Shown here: positions 26,904 to 35,542 of the stretch, piece by piece
Position numbering within the stretch: the first letter of the stretch is position 1
Layout of the letters: each line of letters begins with the position of its first letter
DNA from: Actinokineospora xionganensis
GTDB taxonomy: Bacteria > Actinomycetota > Actinomycetes > Mycobacteriales > Pseudonocardiaceae
Assembly (NCBI RefSeq): GCF_014323725.1
Contig: NZ_JABVED010000008.1
Location: forward strand, 186,001-250,000
Length of the DNA: 64,000 nt
Direction: 5' to 3'
Notes under the pieces: generated by a model
What the model saw: the letters and a program-made list of their open reading frames with translations, nothing else
Databases searched by the model: none
What the model was told of the DNA's origin: nothing
Program-made: the position numbers and the translations under genes

Positions 26904-29210
26904 ATGGCCGCGGTGACCGACGGTACGGGCGCGAGCCGGGTGCCGGTCGAGTTGACCAGCTACGTGGGCAGACTCGAGGAGGCGGCGCGGGCCAAGCGGA
27001 TGCTTGACTCCGGGCATCTGCTGACCTTGAGCGGCACCGGCGGGGTCGGCAAGACTCGGCTGGCGGGCCGGGTCGCCGCCGACGTCGATCGGCTCTTCCA
27101 GGGCGACGTGGTGTTCGTGCGACTGGCCGAGTTGCGCGACGCCGAGTTGCTTCCGGACCTGGTGGCCGACGCGCTGGGCCTGCGCGACCAGTCCGGGCGC
27201 TCGTCGACCGCGGTGGTGATCGAGCACCTGCGGGACCGCCGGATGTTGCTGCTGCTGGACAACTGCGAGCACCTCGTCGAGGCGTGCGCGAAGTTCGTCA
27301 CGGCGGTGCTGCGGGAGTGCCCGCACGTGTCGATCCTGGTCACCAGCAGGCAGTCCATCGGAGTGTCCGGCGAGCAGATCCTGCCCGTGCCACCGCTGGC
27401 GACCCCGGTCGCCGACGACGTGCGCTCGCCCGCCGACCTGGAGAAGTTCGACTCCGTGCGGCTCTTCGTCGACCGGGCGCGCTCGGTGGTGCCGACGTTC
27501 GAGGTGACCGACGACAACTTCGCCGACGTGGCCCGGCTGTGCCAAGACCTCGAGGGGCTGCCGCTGGCGATCGAACTCGCCGCGGTGCGCGTGCGGTCGC
27601 TGTCGGTGCGCCAGTTGACCGAGCGCCTCACCGACCGGCTGGCGCTGCTGACCAAGGGCAGGCGGACGGCTCCGCGCAGGCAGCAGACGCTGCGGGCGAC
27701 CATCGACTGGAGCCACGGGCTGTGTTCGGCGCCGGAGCGGCTGATGTGGGCCCGGGCCGCGGTGTTCTCCGGCACGTTCGGTCTGGCCGCGGCCGAACAT
27801 GTCTGCGGCGGAGCGGGCGTGGACCCCGACGACGTGCTGAACCTGGTGGACGGCTTGGTGGACAAGTCGATCCTGGTCCGCGAGGAGGAGGGCGGCGAGG
27901 TCCGGTACCGGATGCTGGAGACCCTGCGCGAGTACGGCCTGGACCGCCTGGACGAGGCCGCCGACCGGCAGCGGGTGAGTGAGCGGCACCGCGACTGGTA
28001 CGCCGGTCTGGCCGGTCGGTTCGAGCGCACGTGGATCGGACCGGACCAGGTGCCGCTGATGGCGGCCCTGCGCCGGGAGTACCCGAATATCCGGGTGGCG
28101 CTGGACTTCTGCTTCACCGCGCCCGGCGAGGCGGCGGCCGGCGTGCGGATGATCGCCAAGATCATCGACTTTTGGTCGGTCAGCGGCCTGTTCACCGAGC
28201 TTCGGGTGTGGATGGACCGGGCGTTGGCCGCCCTGCCCGAGGACGCGCCGGAGCGGGTGACCGCGTTGCGGATCGACGGCTGGACGGCGCTGTTCCAGGG
28301 CGATGGCAAGTCCGTCGCCGAACGGTTCGGCGCGGCGGGCGAACTGCTGAAAGACCGGCCTGACGAGGTCGAGGCCGCCTACGTCGCGGCGGGCTGGGGT
28401 GTGACGGCTGTGTTCAGCGGCGATCCCGCCGCCGCGGTCGGGCTGACGAAAACCGCGTGGGACGGCTTCCGCGCACACCGGGTCCGGCGCGGCGAGTCGT
28501 TCGTCCCGACGGCCCACGGACTCTCCGTCGGCCTCGCCGAGGACTACCAGCGGGGCCGTGCCGTGCTCCAGGAGATCATCGCCCGGTGCGCCGCCCAGGG
28601 CGAGACGCACTGGCGGTCGTGGGCGCTGTGCTGCCTGGGGTTCCTCGACATGAAAGCGGTCCGCGACGCGGAGTTGGCCGACACCATCGGCAGGCAGGCG
28701 CTGCGGATGGCGCACGAGGTGGGCACCGTCGAGGTCGAGGCGTTCACCACGGAGACGCTCGCGGCGGTGGCCGCGCACAAGGGCGAACACGTCCGGGCGG
28801 CGACCCTGCTGGGCATCGCCGAGACCGGGTGGACGGCGATGGGCACGACGCCCGCGGCGTACGTGCCGCTGTTCGAACTCCGCGAGGAGTACGCCGCCCA
28901 CACCCGCGAGGCGCTGGGCGACACGGCGTTCGAGCGGGCCGTCGCGCTGGGCCGCGCGCTGCCCCCTGAGGCCGCTCTGCGCTACACGCTGGAGGAGGCC
29001 AAGCCGCCCCCGCCTGCTGAGCCCAGCACCGGGCTCACCAAGCGCCAGTCGGAGATCGCGAAGTTGATCGCCGAGGGCCTGACCAGCAAGGAGATCGCCG
29101 AGCGCCTGGTGATCTCGCAGCGCACCGTCGAGTCCCATGTGGACGCGATCCGCACGAGACTCGGCTTCCACACCCGCTCCGAAATCGCCGCCTGGGTCAC
29201 GCGCCGCTGA
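26904..29210 (+). CDS. STAND/NB-ARC-type ATPase with C-terminal LuxR helix-turn-helix
   Basis: ATG 26904 after GGGAG gives 768 residues; an upstream TTG (26862) lacks a ribosome site. The N-terminal ATPase has Walker A GTGGVGKT (44-51), Walker B MLLLLDNCEHLVEA (around 119-132) and a sensor LVTSRQ, followed by GLPLAIELAA, the conserved motif of AfsR/NB-ARC regulators. The middle is TPR-like helical repeats. The C-terminus is a LuxR-type HTH (LTKRQSEIAKLIAEGLTSKE). Such proteins probably assemble on ATP and ligand binding and activate transcription. A close paralogue is encoded at 41882-44182 in the opposite direction. Confidence 0.92.
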   Translation: MAAVTDGTGASRVPVELTSYVGRLEEAARAKRMLDSGHLLTLSGTGGVGKTRLAGRVAADVDRLFQGDVVFVRLAELRDAELLPDLVADALGLRDQSGRSSTAVVIEHLRDRRMLLLLDNCEHLVEACAKFVTAVLRECPHVSILVTSRQSIGVSGEQILPVPPLATPVADDVRSPADLEKFDSVRLFVDRARSVVPTFEVTDDNFADVARLCQDLEGLPLAIELAAVRVRSLSVRQLTERLTDRLALLTKGRRTAPRRQQTLRATIDWSHGLCSAPERLMWARAAVFSGTFGLAAAEHVCGGAGVDPDDVLNLVDGLVDKSILVREEEGGEVRYRMLETLREYGLDRLDEAADRQRVSERHRDWYAGLAGRFERTWIGPDQVPLMAALRREYPNIRVALDFCFTAPGEAAAGVRMIAKIIDFWSVSGLFTELRVWMDRALAALPEDAPERVTALRIDGWTALFQGDGKSVAERFGAAGELLKDRPDEVEAAYVAAGWGVTAVFSGDPAAAVGLTKTAWDGFRAHRVRRGESFVPTAHGLSVGLAEDYQRGRAVLQEIIARCAAQGETHWRSWALCCLGFLDMKAVRDAELADTIGRQALRMAHEVGTVEVEAFTTETLAAVAAHKGEHVRAATLLGIAETGWTAMGTTPAAYVPLFELREEYAAHTREALGDTAFERAVALGRALPPEAALRYTLEEAKPPPPAEPSTGLTKRQSEIAKLIAEGLTSKEIAERLVISQRTVESHVDAIRTRLGFHTRSEIAAWVTRR

Positions 29211-29364
29211 GCGACACGCCCGCCTGCACAGATGTGTTCAACGCGACTCCCTATTTGCGCCGGAGGTCCGTTTACGGCATCTTGACGCCCGGAGCGCCGG
29301 GAAGTCTGGTCGGCACGCCCACCTCACAGGGGGTGGGCTGTTAAGCGTCGATTGGGGGTTCGCG

Positions 29365-30591
29365 ATGGCGCTTGCCTTGGTTTTCGGTGTCATTCTGCTG
29401 ATCAGCGTGTCCTTGTCCGGTGTCGCGGCCCGGACGATCCTGTCCACCGCACTCATGTTCCTGGTCGCCGGAGCGGTGATCGGACAGGGCGGCCTCGGCT
29501 TGGTCGACATCCCGTCCGACGGCCTGTTCGTCACCGCCCTGGCCGATCTCGCGTTGTTCACCGTGCTGTTCGTCGACGGCCAGCGCGCAGGTCTGCCGGA
29601 CCTCAAAGAGGGCTGGCGGATCACCGGCCGCACGCTCGGCCTGGCCATGCCGCTGACCATGATCGGCATCGCCGTCCCGGCCCACTATCTCGCCGGGCTC
29701 GACTGGACCACCGCACTGCTCGTCGGCGCGATCCTCTCCCCCACTGACCCGGTTTTCGCCTCGGCGATCGTGGGCCGCCAGGATGTGCCGATTCGGCTGC
29801 GCAGACTGCTCAACGTCGAGTCCGGCCTCAATGACGGCTTGGCTCTCCCGTTCGTGCTGATCTTCCTGGCCACCGCGGCGAACCGCGACGCCCACTTGGG
29901 CGAGATCGCGCTCGAACTGGTCGCGGGCCTGGCCCTGGGCATCGTCATCCCCGCTGTGGTCGTCCTGGCCTGGCGGGCGAAGATCCTGACCGCCGAACCG
30001 CGTCTGCAGGCCCTGGGACCGCTGGCGATCGCGATCATCCTCTACGCGTCGTGCCACCTGACCCACGCCAACCCGTACCTGGCCGCGTTCGCCGCGGGCT
30101 CAACCATCGCCACGCTGGACCGGGTGTCCGCGGAGCACTTCGAGCACTTCGGCGACCTGCTGTCGGAGACGACGAAGTTCGCCGCGCTGCTCGTGTTCGG
30201 CGCGTTGATCACCCCCGAGCGGATCTCGCACCTGAGCGTGGGCGACTGGGCCGTGGCGGTCCTGGCGATCCTGCTGGTGCGGCCCGCGTCGATGATGCTG
30301 TCTCTGCTGCGCACGCCACTGACCACCCACGAGCGCTCGGCCGCGGCCTGGTTCGGCCCCAAGGGATTCGCGTCGGTGGTCTACGGACTGCTGGCCCTGC
30401 AGGCGGGGATACCGCAGGGCGACCACGTCTTCGACCTGGTCGCGATCACCATCGCGCTGTCGATCGTGCTGCACTCCTCGACCGACGTGCCGGTGGCGAA
30501 GATGCTGCGGATCGAGCCGCCGGACAACCTGCCGACCGGTCAGCCCGCGTCAGCCGCCCGGGCTGAACCCGACGAACCGATGAAGTCGTGA
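29365..30591 (+). CDS. Na+/H+ antiporter (CPA1/NhaP type)
   Basis: ATG 29365 follows GGGGGT and gives 408 residues with about 11-12 membrane helices and a short polar C-terminal tail. VGAILSPTDPVFASAIVG carries the S/T-D-P motif of the antiporter unwound helix, and NVESGLNDGLALPFV contains the Asn-Asp ion-binding pair; KGFASVVYGLL resembles the late conserved arginine/lysine helix. It exchanges Na+ (or K+) for H+ across the cytoplasmic membrane, helping pH and salt homeostasis. It leads an ion-transport block on the plus strand. Confidence 0.93.
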   Translation: MALALVFGVILLISVSLSGVAARTILSTALMFLVAGAVIGQGGLGLVDIPSDGLFVTALADLALFTVLFVDGQRAGLPDLKEGWRITGRTLGLAMPLTMIGIAVPAHYLAGLDWTTALLVGAILSPTDPVFASAIVGRQDVPIRLRRLLNVESGLNDGLALPFVLIFLATAANRDAHLGEIALELVAGLALGIVIPAVVVLAWRAKILTAEPRLQALGPLAIAIILYASCHLTHANPYLAAFAAGSTIATLDRVSAEHFEHFGDLLSETTKFAALLVFGALITPERISHLSVGDWAVAVLAILLVRPASMMLSLLRTPLTTHERSAAAWFGPKGFASVVYGLLALQAGIPQGDHVFDLVAITIALSIVLHSSTDVPVAKMLRIEPPDNLPTGQPASAARAEPDEPMKS

Positions 30592-30597
30592 CCAGCG

Positions 30598-30681
30598 TCA
30601 ATGCCGACTGGTCAGTCGCACGGCGAGCACACCGACCAGGAACACCGCGATGATGAGGATGGTGCCCGTCAGTCCGGACAT
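30598..30681 (-). CDS. Possible 27-aa single-span membrane peptide
   Basis: A minus-strand frame starts at ATG 30679-30681, nine bases after AGGAG, and encodes one hydrophobic helix (TGTILIIAVFLVGVLAVRL) with a short basic end. The very hydrophobic composition in a GC-rich setting and the good ribosome site support translation. It resembles KdpF-like or other regulatory micropeptides only in size. It lies antisense in the gap between the antiporter and the CBS protein. Confidence 0.4.
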   Translation of the reverse strand: MSGLTGTILIIAVFLVGVLAVRLTSRH

Positions 30682-30772
30682 GGGCGACGCTCCTGGCTGG
30701 TAGGTCCCGAAGAACTTCATGTTAGCCCTGCTGTGACGACGGTTACAGCCGACTACGTCGAAGGTGTCCGAG

Positions 30773-31243
30773 ATGCGCGCACGTGATCTTGCTGAGGAAT
30801 ACCCGCTGGTCCAGCTGACCGACAGCGCCTTGGCCGCCGCGGAGCTGATAGCCCGGCAGCGGCGGCCCGGTGTGGTCGTGGTCGACGCGGACAACCATCC
30901 GGTGACCGTGCTGCCCGGTTCGCAGGTGCTGCGGTTCATCGTTCCCGGCTACGTCCAGGAGGACCCGTCGCTGGCCCGGGTGTACGACGAGCGTGGCGGC
31001 GCGGAGGCGTGCGTCGGCAAGCTCGCCGGACGCACCGTCAAAGAGGTGCTTCCGCCCAAGGACAAGCGGTACGAGCTGCCGCTGGTGTCCGGCGAGGCAA
31101 CCGTCATGGAGTGCGCGGCGATGATGGCCCGGCTGCACAGCCCCCTGCTCCTCGTCGCCGACGGCGACACGATCCACGGCGTGGTCACCACGTCACACCT
31201 GCTCGACGTCCTGCTCAAAACAAACCCGGGGTCCAGCGAATGA
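30773..31243 (+). CDS. CBS-domain-pair protein
   Basis: ATG 30773 has GAAGG nine bases upstream and is preferred to GTG 30764. The 156-residue protein consists of two CBS motifs: one around residues 5-65 (RQRRPGVVVVDADNHPVTV) and one around 90-150 (LHSPLLLVADGDTIHGVVT). CBS pairs bind adenosyl ligands and often gate transporters. The stop overlaps the start of the ArsB/NhaD transporter gene by ATGA, so it is probably a regulatory partner of that transporter. Confidence 0.9.
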   Translation: MRARDLAEEYPLVQLTDSALAAAELIARQRRPGVVVVDADNHPVTVLPGSQVLRFIVPGYVQEDPSLARVYDERGGAEACVGKLAGRTVKEVLPPKDKRYELPLVSGEATVMECAAMMARLHSPLLLVADGDTIHGVVTTSHLLDVLLKTNPGSSE

Positions 31244-32538
31244 GCATCAGCCAGATCCTCTCCATCGTCGTCTTCGTCGGCGCCTACATCCTGATCGCCA
31301 CCGAACGCGTGCACCGCGTCGCGGCCGCCCTCGGCGGCGCGGCGCTGATGCTCGCGCTCGGCCTGACCAACGGTGAGACGGCGTTTCACTCCCTCGACGC
31401 GGGCGTCGACTGGAACGTGGTGTTCCTGCTGCTCGGCATGATGATCATCGTCGGGGTGATCAAGCAGACCGGGCTGTTCGAGTATCTGGCCATCGCCGCG
31501 GCCAAACGCGCCAAGGGCAAGCCCTTCGCCGTGATGGTGCTGTTCGTGATCATCACCGCGGTCGCCTCAGCCGCGCTGGACAACGTGACGACGGTGCTGC
31601 TGATCGCGCCGGTCACGTTCCTGGTCTGCGACCGGCTCAACCTCAACCCGATCCCGTTCCTGATCGCCGAGGTCCTCGCGTCCAACATCGGTGGCGCGGC
31701 GACGCTGATCGGCGACCCACCCAACATCATCATCGCCAGTCGCGCGGGTCTGTCGTTCAACGACTTCCTCATCCACATGGCGCCGTTCGCGATCTTCATG
31801 ATGGCGGTCTTCGTCCTCGTGTGCCGCTGGCTGTTCCGCAGCGCGTTCAAGTACGACGAGAAGCGCGTGGCCGAGGTCATGGCGCTCAACGAGCGCGACG
31901 CGATCCGCGACAGCAAGCTGCTGTGGCAGAGCATGATCGTGCTGGCCCTGGTGATGGTCGGGTTCGTCCTGCACAGCGCGCTGCATGTCGAGCCGTCCGT
32001 GGTGGCCCTGCTGGGCGCCGGGGTGCTCGTCATGATCTCCAAGGTCACCACCGAGGAGGCGATCGCCGACGTCGAGTGGGAGACCCTGGTCTTCTTCATG
32101 GGCCTGTTCATCATGGTCGGCGCCCTGGTGAAGACCGGCGTCATCGGCGAGGTCTCCAAAGCACTCGCCGACGCCGTGGGCGGTCAGCCGCTGCTCGCGG
32201 TCATGGCGCTGCTCGGCATCTCCGCGGTCCTGTCCGCCATCGTCGACAACATCCCCTACGTGGCCACCATGTCGCCGATCGTCGCCGACCTGGTCGCGGC
32301 GCAGGGCGGCGGCCCGCAGGCCGAGTCGCTGTGGTGGTCGCTGGCCCTGGGCGCGGACCTCGGCGGCAACGCGACCGCGGTAGGCGCAAGCGCCAACGTG
32401 GTGATGCTCGGGCTGGCGGCCCGCAACGGCACGCCGATCAGTTTCTGGAAGTTCACCCGCTACGGCATCATCGTGGCCGCCCTGTCCATCGCTTTGGCGG
32501 CGCCGTATCTCTGGCTGCGCTACTTTGTCCTCGCTTGA
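31240..32538 (+). CDS. ArsB/NhaD-family ion transporter
   Basis: The 432-residue integral membrane protein has about 11-12 helices. ALDNVTTVLLIAPVTF and SNIGGAATLIGDPPNIIIA in the first half, mirrored by AIVDNIPYVATMSPI and ALGADLGGNATAVGASANV in the second, are the inverted-repeat signatures of the IT superfamily (ArsB/NhaD/CitM). NhaD-type Na+/H+ exchange or anion efflux are both possible; the setting among Na+ and K+ carriers favours Na+. It is coupled to the CBS protein by a four-base overlap. Confidence 0.9.
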   Translation: MSISQILSIVVFVGAYILIATERVHRVAAALGGAALMLALGLTNGETAFHSLDAGVDWNVVFLLLGMMIIVGVIKQTGLFEYLAIAAAKRAKGKPFAVMVLFVIITAVASAALDNVTTVLLIAPVTFLVCDRLNLNPIPFLIAEVLASNIGGAATLIGDPPNIIIASRAGLSFNDFLIHMAPFAIFMMAVFVLVCRWLFRSAFKYDEKRVAEVMALNERDAIRDSKLLWQSMIVLALVMVGFVLHSALHVEPSVVALLGAGVLVMISKVTTEEAIADVEWETLVFFMGLFIMVGALVKTGVIGEVSKALADAVGGQPLLAVMALLGISAVLSAIVDNIPYVATMSPIVADLVAAQGGGPQAESLWWSLALGADLGGNATAVGASANVVMLGLAARNGTPISFWKFTRYGIIVAALSIALAAPYLWLRYFVLA

Positions 32539-32564
32539 GTCCGAACGGTTGACATGAGGCCTGG

Positions 32565-33935
32565 GTGAGTGCACCACTGATCGCGGCGGCGCGGAATCGC
32601 GGAATCGCGCTCCTGCGTCACCCGGCGAGGGCGGTCGCCCTGGCATTCGGCGCCGCCACGCTCCTCGGCACGTTCCTGCTCACCCTGCCCGTCGCCTCGG
32701 CGTCCGGCTCGGCGACCGATCCGTTCACCGCCTTGTTCACGGCGGTGTCCGCGGTCTGCGTCACCGGGCTGGTCGTCGTGGACACCGCGGGCCACTGGTC
32801 CACGTTCGGCGAGGTCGTCATCCTCGGGCTGATCCAGGTCGGCGGCTTCGGGATCATGACCCTGGCCTCCCTGCTGATCCTGCTGGTCTCGCGGCGGATC
32901 GGCCTGCGCCTGCAGATGACCGCGCAGGCCGAGACCAAGTCGCTGGGGCTCGGCGAGGTCCGCAGGGTGCTGCTCGGGGTCATCATCACCAGCCTCGCCG
33001 TCGAGGCCGTCATCGCGGCGTTCCTCACGGCAGGCTTCGCCGCCGGACACGACTACTCGTTCGGCCGGGCCGTCTACCACGGGATCTACCACTCGGTGTC
33101 GGCGTTCAACAACGCAGGCTTCGCGCTCTACAGCGACAGCATGATCGGTTTCGCGACCGATCCGCTGATCTGCGTGCCGATGATGATCGCCACGATCATC
33201 GGCGGCCTGGGCTTCCCGGTGCTGCTCGAACTGGCCCGCAGGCGCAAGCGACGAGGCAAGCGGTGGTCGCTGCACACCAAGATCACCATTCCGGTCTACT
33301 TCGGACTGCTGCTCTTCGGGGCGCTCGCGTTCCTGGTCTTCGAGTGGCGCAACCCCACCACGCTGGGCCCGGTCGGGACCCTCGACAAGATCCTGATCGG
33401 CTTCTTCCACTCGGTGCAGCCGCGCACCGCGGGCTTCAACAGCATCGACATGGCGCAGGTCCAGCCCTCGACCCTGCTGCTGAACGACGTGCTGATGTTC
33501 ATCGGCGGCGGCAGCGCGGGCACGGCGGGCGGCATCAAGGTCACCACCTTCGCACTGCTGGGCTGGGTCATGCTGGCCGAGATCCGCGCCGAGCCGACCG
33601 TGCACATCATGGGCCGCAAGCTGGCGGGCGAGGTCCAGCGGCAGGCCCTGACCGTCGCGCTGCTCGGCGTCGGCGCGGTCATGGCGGGCACGATCGTGCT
33701 GCTGTCGATCTCACCGTTCCGGCTCGACGACGTGCTGTTCGAGGCCACCTCCGCGTTCGCGACAGTCGGCATGTCGACCGGCATCACCGCACAGCTGCCC
33801 GTGGCGGGACAGGCGGTACTGGTAGTGCTGATGTTCATGGGCAGGCTGGGGCCGATCACCCTGGCCTCGGCACTCGCGCTGCGCGAACGCGCGCGGCGCT
33901 ACGAACTCCCCGAGGAGCGTCCGATTGTCGGATAA
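32565..33935 (+). CDS. K+ uptake channel subunit KtrB/TrkH family
   Basis: The GTG-started 456-residue protein has four M1-P-M2 repeats. Selectivity-filter glycines are seen in AVCVTGLVV, FNNAGFALY, RTAGFNSID and FATVGMSTG. Length fits KtrB more than the longer TrkH. It conducts K+ with gating by the RCK protein encoded next, whose TTG start overlaps this gene by 11 bp. Function is K+ accumulation and osmotic adjustment at the cytoplasmic membrane. Confidence 0.93.
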   Translation: MSAPLIAAARNRGIALLRHPARAVALAFGAATLLGTFLLTLPVASASGSATDPFTALFTAVSAVCVTGLVVVDTAGHWSTFGEVVILGLIQVGGFGIMTLASLLILLVSRRIGLRLQMTAQAETKSLGLGEVRRVLLGVIITSLAVEAVIAAFLTAGFAAGHDYSFGRAVYHGIYHSVSAFNNAGFALYSDSMIGFATDPLICVPMMIATIIGGLGFPVLLELARRRKRRGKRWSLHTKITIPVYFGLLLFGALAFLVFEWRNPTTLGPVGTLDKILIGFFHSVQPRTAGFNSIDMAQVQPSTLLLNDVLMFIGGGSAGTAGGIKVTTFALLGWVMLAEIRAEPTVHIMGRKLAGEVQRQALTVALLGVGAVMAGTIVLLSISPFRLDDVLFEATSAFATVGMSTGITAQLPVAGQAVLVVLMFMGRLGPITLASALALRERARRYELPEERPIVG

Positions 33936-34587
33936 GAAGGCACAGCGCGTCGTCGTCATCGGCCTGGGCCGCTTCGGCACGTCGCTCGCCATGGAACTGA
34001 TCAGCCGGGGCACGGAGGTGCTCGGCATCGACTCGGATCCGCGCACGGTCCAGCGGCTCTCCGCGGAGCTGACCCATGCCGTCGTCGCGGACACCACCGA
34101 CGAGGACGTCCTGCGTCAGCTGGGTGTCGACGAGTTCCGCCGCGCCGTGGTGGCGATCGGCACCGATCTGGAAGCCAGCATCCTGACCACGTCGCTGCTG
34201 GTCGAGTTCGACATCCCGAACATCTGGGCCAAGGCGATCAGCCGCCAGCACGGGCAGATCCTGCAGCGCATCGGCGCACACCACGTCGTGCTCCCCGAGC
34301 ACGAGATGGGCGAGCGGGTAGCCCACCTGGTGACCGGCCGGATGCTGGACTACATCGAGTTCGAGGACGACTACGCGATGGTCAAGACCATCGCCCCAGC
34401 CGAGGCGGTCGGCCTGCCGCTCGGCGAGAGCAGGCTGCGGTCGAAATACGACGTCACCGTGGTCGGCGTCAAGCGCCCCGGCGAGGACTTCACCTACGCG
34501 ACCGCCGAGACCGTCGTGTACGAGGGCGACGTGCTCATCGTCGCCGGCCGCACACCCAACGTGGAGCGGGTCGCCGAACTCACGTGA
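33925..34587 (+). CDS. KtrA/TrkA-type RCK regulatory subunit of K+ uptake
   Basis: The start is a TTG (33925) inside the end of the channel gene, supported by a GAGGAG site. The 220-residue protein has an RCK_N Rossmann domain (VIGLGRFGTSLAMELISRG, then GIDSD) that binds NAD(H) or ATP/ADP, and an RCK_C domain from about residue 135. Octameric rings of such proteins gate KtrB according to nucleotide. It closes the ion-transport operon. Confidence 0.93.
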   Translation: MSDKKAQRVVVIGLGRFGTSLAMELISRGTEVLGIDSDPRTVQRLSAELTHAVVADTTDEDVLRQLGVDEFRRAVVAIGTDLEASILTTSLLVEFDIPNIWAKAISRQHGQILQRIGAHHVVLPEHEMGERVAHLVTGRMLDYIEFEDDYAMVKTIAPAEAVGLPLGESRLRSKYDVTVVGVKRPGEDFTYATAETVVYEGDVLIVAGRTPNVERVAELT

Positions 34588-34705
34588 GTACGGACACCCA
34601 AAGCTACGTACCCGGATAGGTAATCCCCCCGACGCCCTTGGTCCTTCGCGCGTTCACGCTGGTCAGGGAGTTCAACCAGCGGATCAAGACGGAAGAGGGC
34701 CCGCC

Positions 34706-34975
34706 ATGTCGGAGCCGACGACCGACCTGAGCCACCGCGCGGCGGCCCTGCTGCGGGCCGTGGGCGCAGGCCGGGTCGACATGACCTGCGGGTCCGAGCC
34801 GGACATGTTCGTCGACGGGCTCAACTGCTGTGACCAGCCGACCGCGCACGCCCTGTTCCACCTGGGCCTGGTCCAGCACACGCGGCTCGGCGCGATCACC
34901 GAGCGGGTGCGCGCCGAACTCACCGACGCGGGCCGCGACGTGCTCGGCGCCGAGCCCAAGGTCACCGCGGCCTAG
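34706..34975 (+). CDS. Small conserved-looking protein, 89 aa
   Basis: The ATG follows AGAGGGCCC. The protein has three cysteines (MTCGSEP and LNCCDQ), a helical C-terminal half, and no signal peptide or membrane span. LxDAGRDVL near the end resembles the tail of small winged-helix-like actinomycete proteins, but no family is assigned. It is followed by two further microproteins in the same direction. Confidence 0.6.
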   Translation: MSEPTTDLSHRAAALLRAVGAGRVDMTCGSEPDMFVDGLNCCDQPTAHALFHLGLVQHTRLGAITERVRAELTDAGRDVLGAEPKVTAA

Positions 34976-35075
34976 GTCGATTTCCGCGCCGCCTGCCTTG
35001 ACAACGTGCTACGGTGCTTATGGCGCGAACTATTCGCACGTCTCCCGGTGTGTATCAAAAACTGACGGGAGAAAT

Positions 35076-35255
35076 ATGCCCACGATCGACACCCGCGTGA
35101 CAATTTCCGAGGCACCGGCCGATAGCCTGGCCTCGGCGGCCTGTCCGGCGTGCAGCCACGAGTGGAGCGCGCACGACCAGATCTCCGCCCGGTACTGCAA
35201 GGCGACGGCCGCGGGCTCCTACAGCCGCGGATGCGTCTGTCCGGCCGCGAAGTAG
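35076..35255 (+). CDS. RGCVC-motif small cysteine protein, 59 aa
   Basis: ATG 35076 lies behind GGGAGA. The product has CPAC, a central H-x4-HD...RYC segment and a terminal RGCVC, giving five cysteines and two conserved histidines. The C-terminal RGCVC box defines a family of actinobacterial small proteins (RGCVC family). The Cys/His pattern suggests metal binding, and the size and conserved C-terminal box would also fit a modified peptide precursor; neither role is proven. It lies between two other microprotein genes. Confidence 0.75.
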   Translation: MPTIDTRVTISEAPADSLASAACPACSHEWSAHDQISARYCKATAAGSYSRGCVCPAAK

Positions 35256-35334
35256 CACTGATTATCGTTCGGGGCGGGGGAACTCCTCCCCCGCTTCCGA
35301 AGACGAACCGTTCGAGAGGAATTTCACCGTCACC

Positions 35335-35481
35335 ATGACAAATGATTTGTTCAGCCACCCCATCAACGAGCCCACCGAGGACAACGCCGACAAGGCCGCC
35401 CTCCGCCCCGCCGCGTACGAACACCTGTTCCGCGAGCCCACCAGCCCCACGGCGACGCCCAGCGACGACTCCTCGAACTGA
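35335..35481 (+). CDS. Hypothetical microprotein, 48 aa
   Basis: ATG 35335 to TGA 35479-35481 encodes an acidic, cysteine-free peptide with HPINEPTED near the start, AYEHLFREP in the middle and a Pro/Thr/Ser tail. AGAGGA lies upstream but at a wide spacing (about 14 bases). It is too short for routine gene calling. The location, 79 bp after the RGCVC gene in the same direction, suggests co-transcription. Confidence 0.45.
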   Translation: MTNDLFSHPINEPTEDNADKAALRPAAYEHLFREPTSPTATPSDDSSN

Positions 35482-35542
35482 GGACCCGCCCGATCTCCTG
35501 ACCGGCATGCTTGATCCCCGCCTTCCCGGGGCATCCGGTGAG

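Noticed and set aside
29137-29364. An N-terminal extension of the Na+/H+ antiporter
   Set aside because: The codons overlap the end of the LuxR-type regulator and read as polar low-complexity sequence. ATG 29365 has a ribosome site and starts the first helix.
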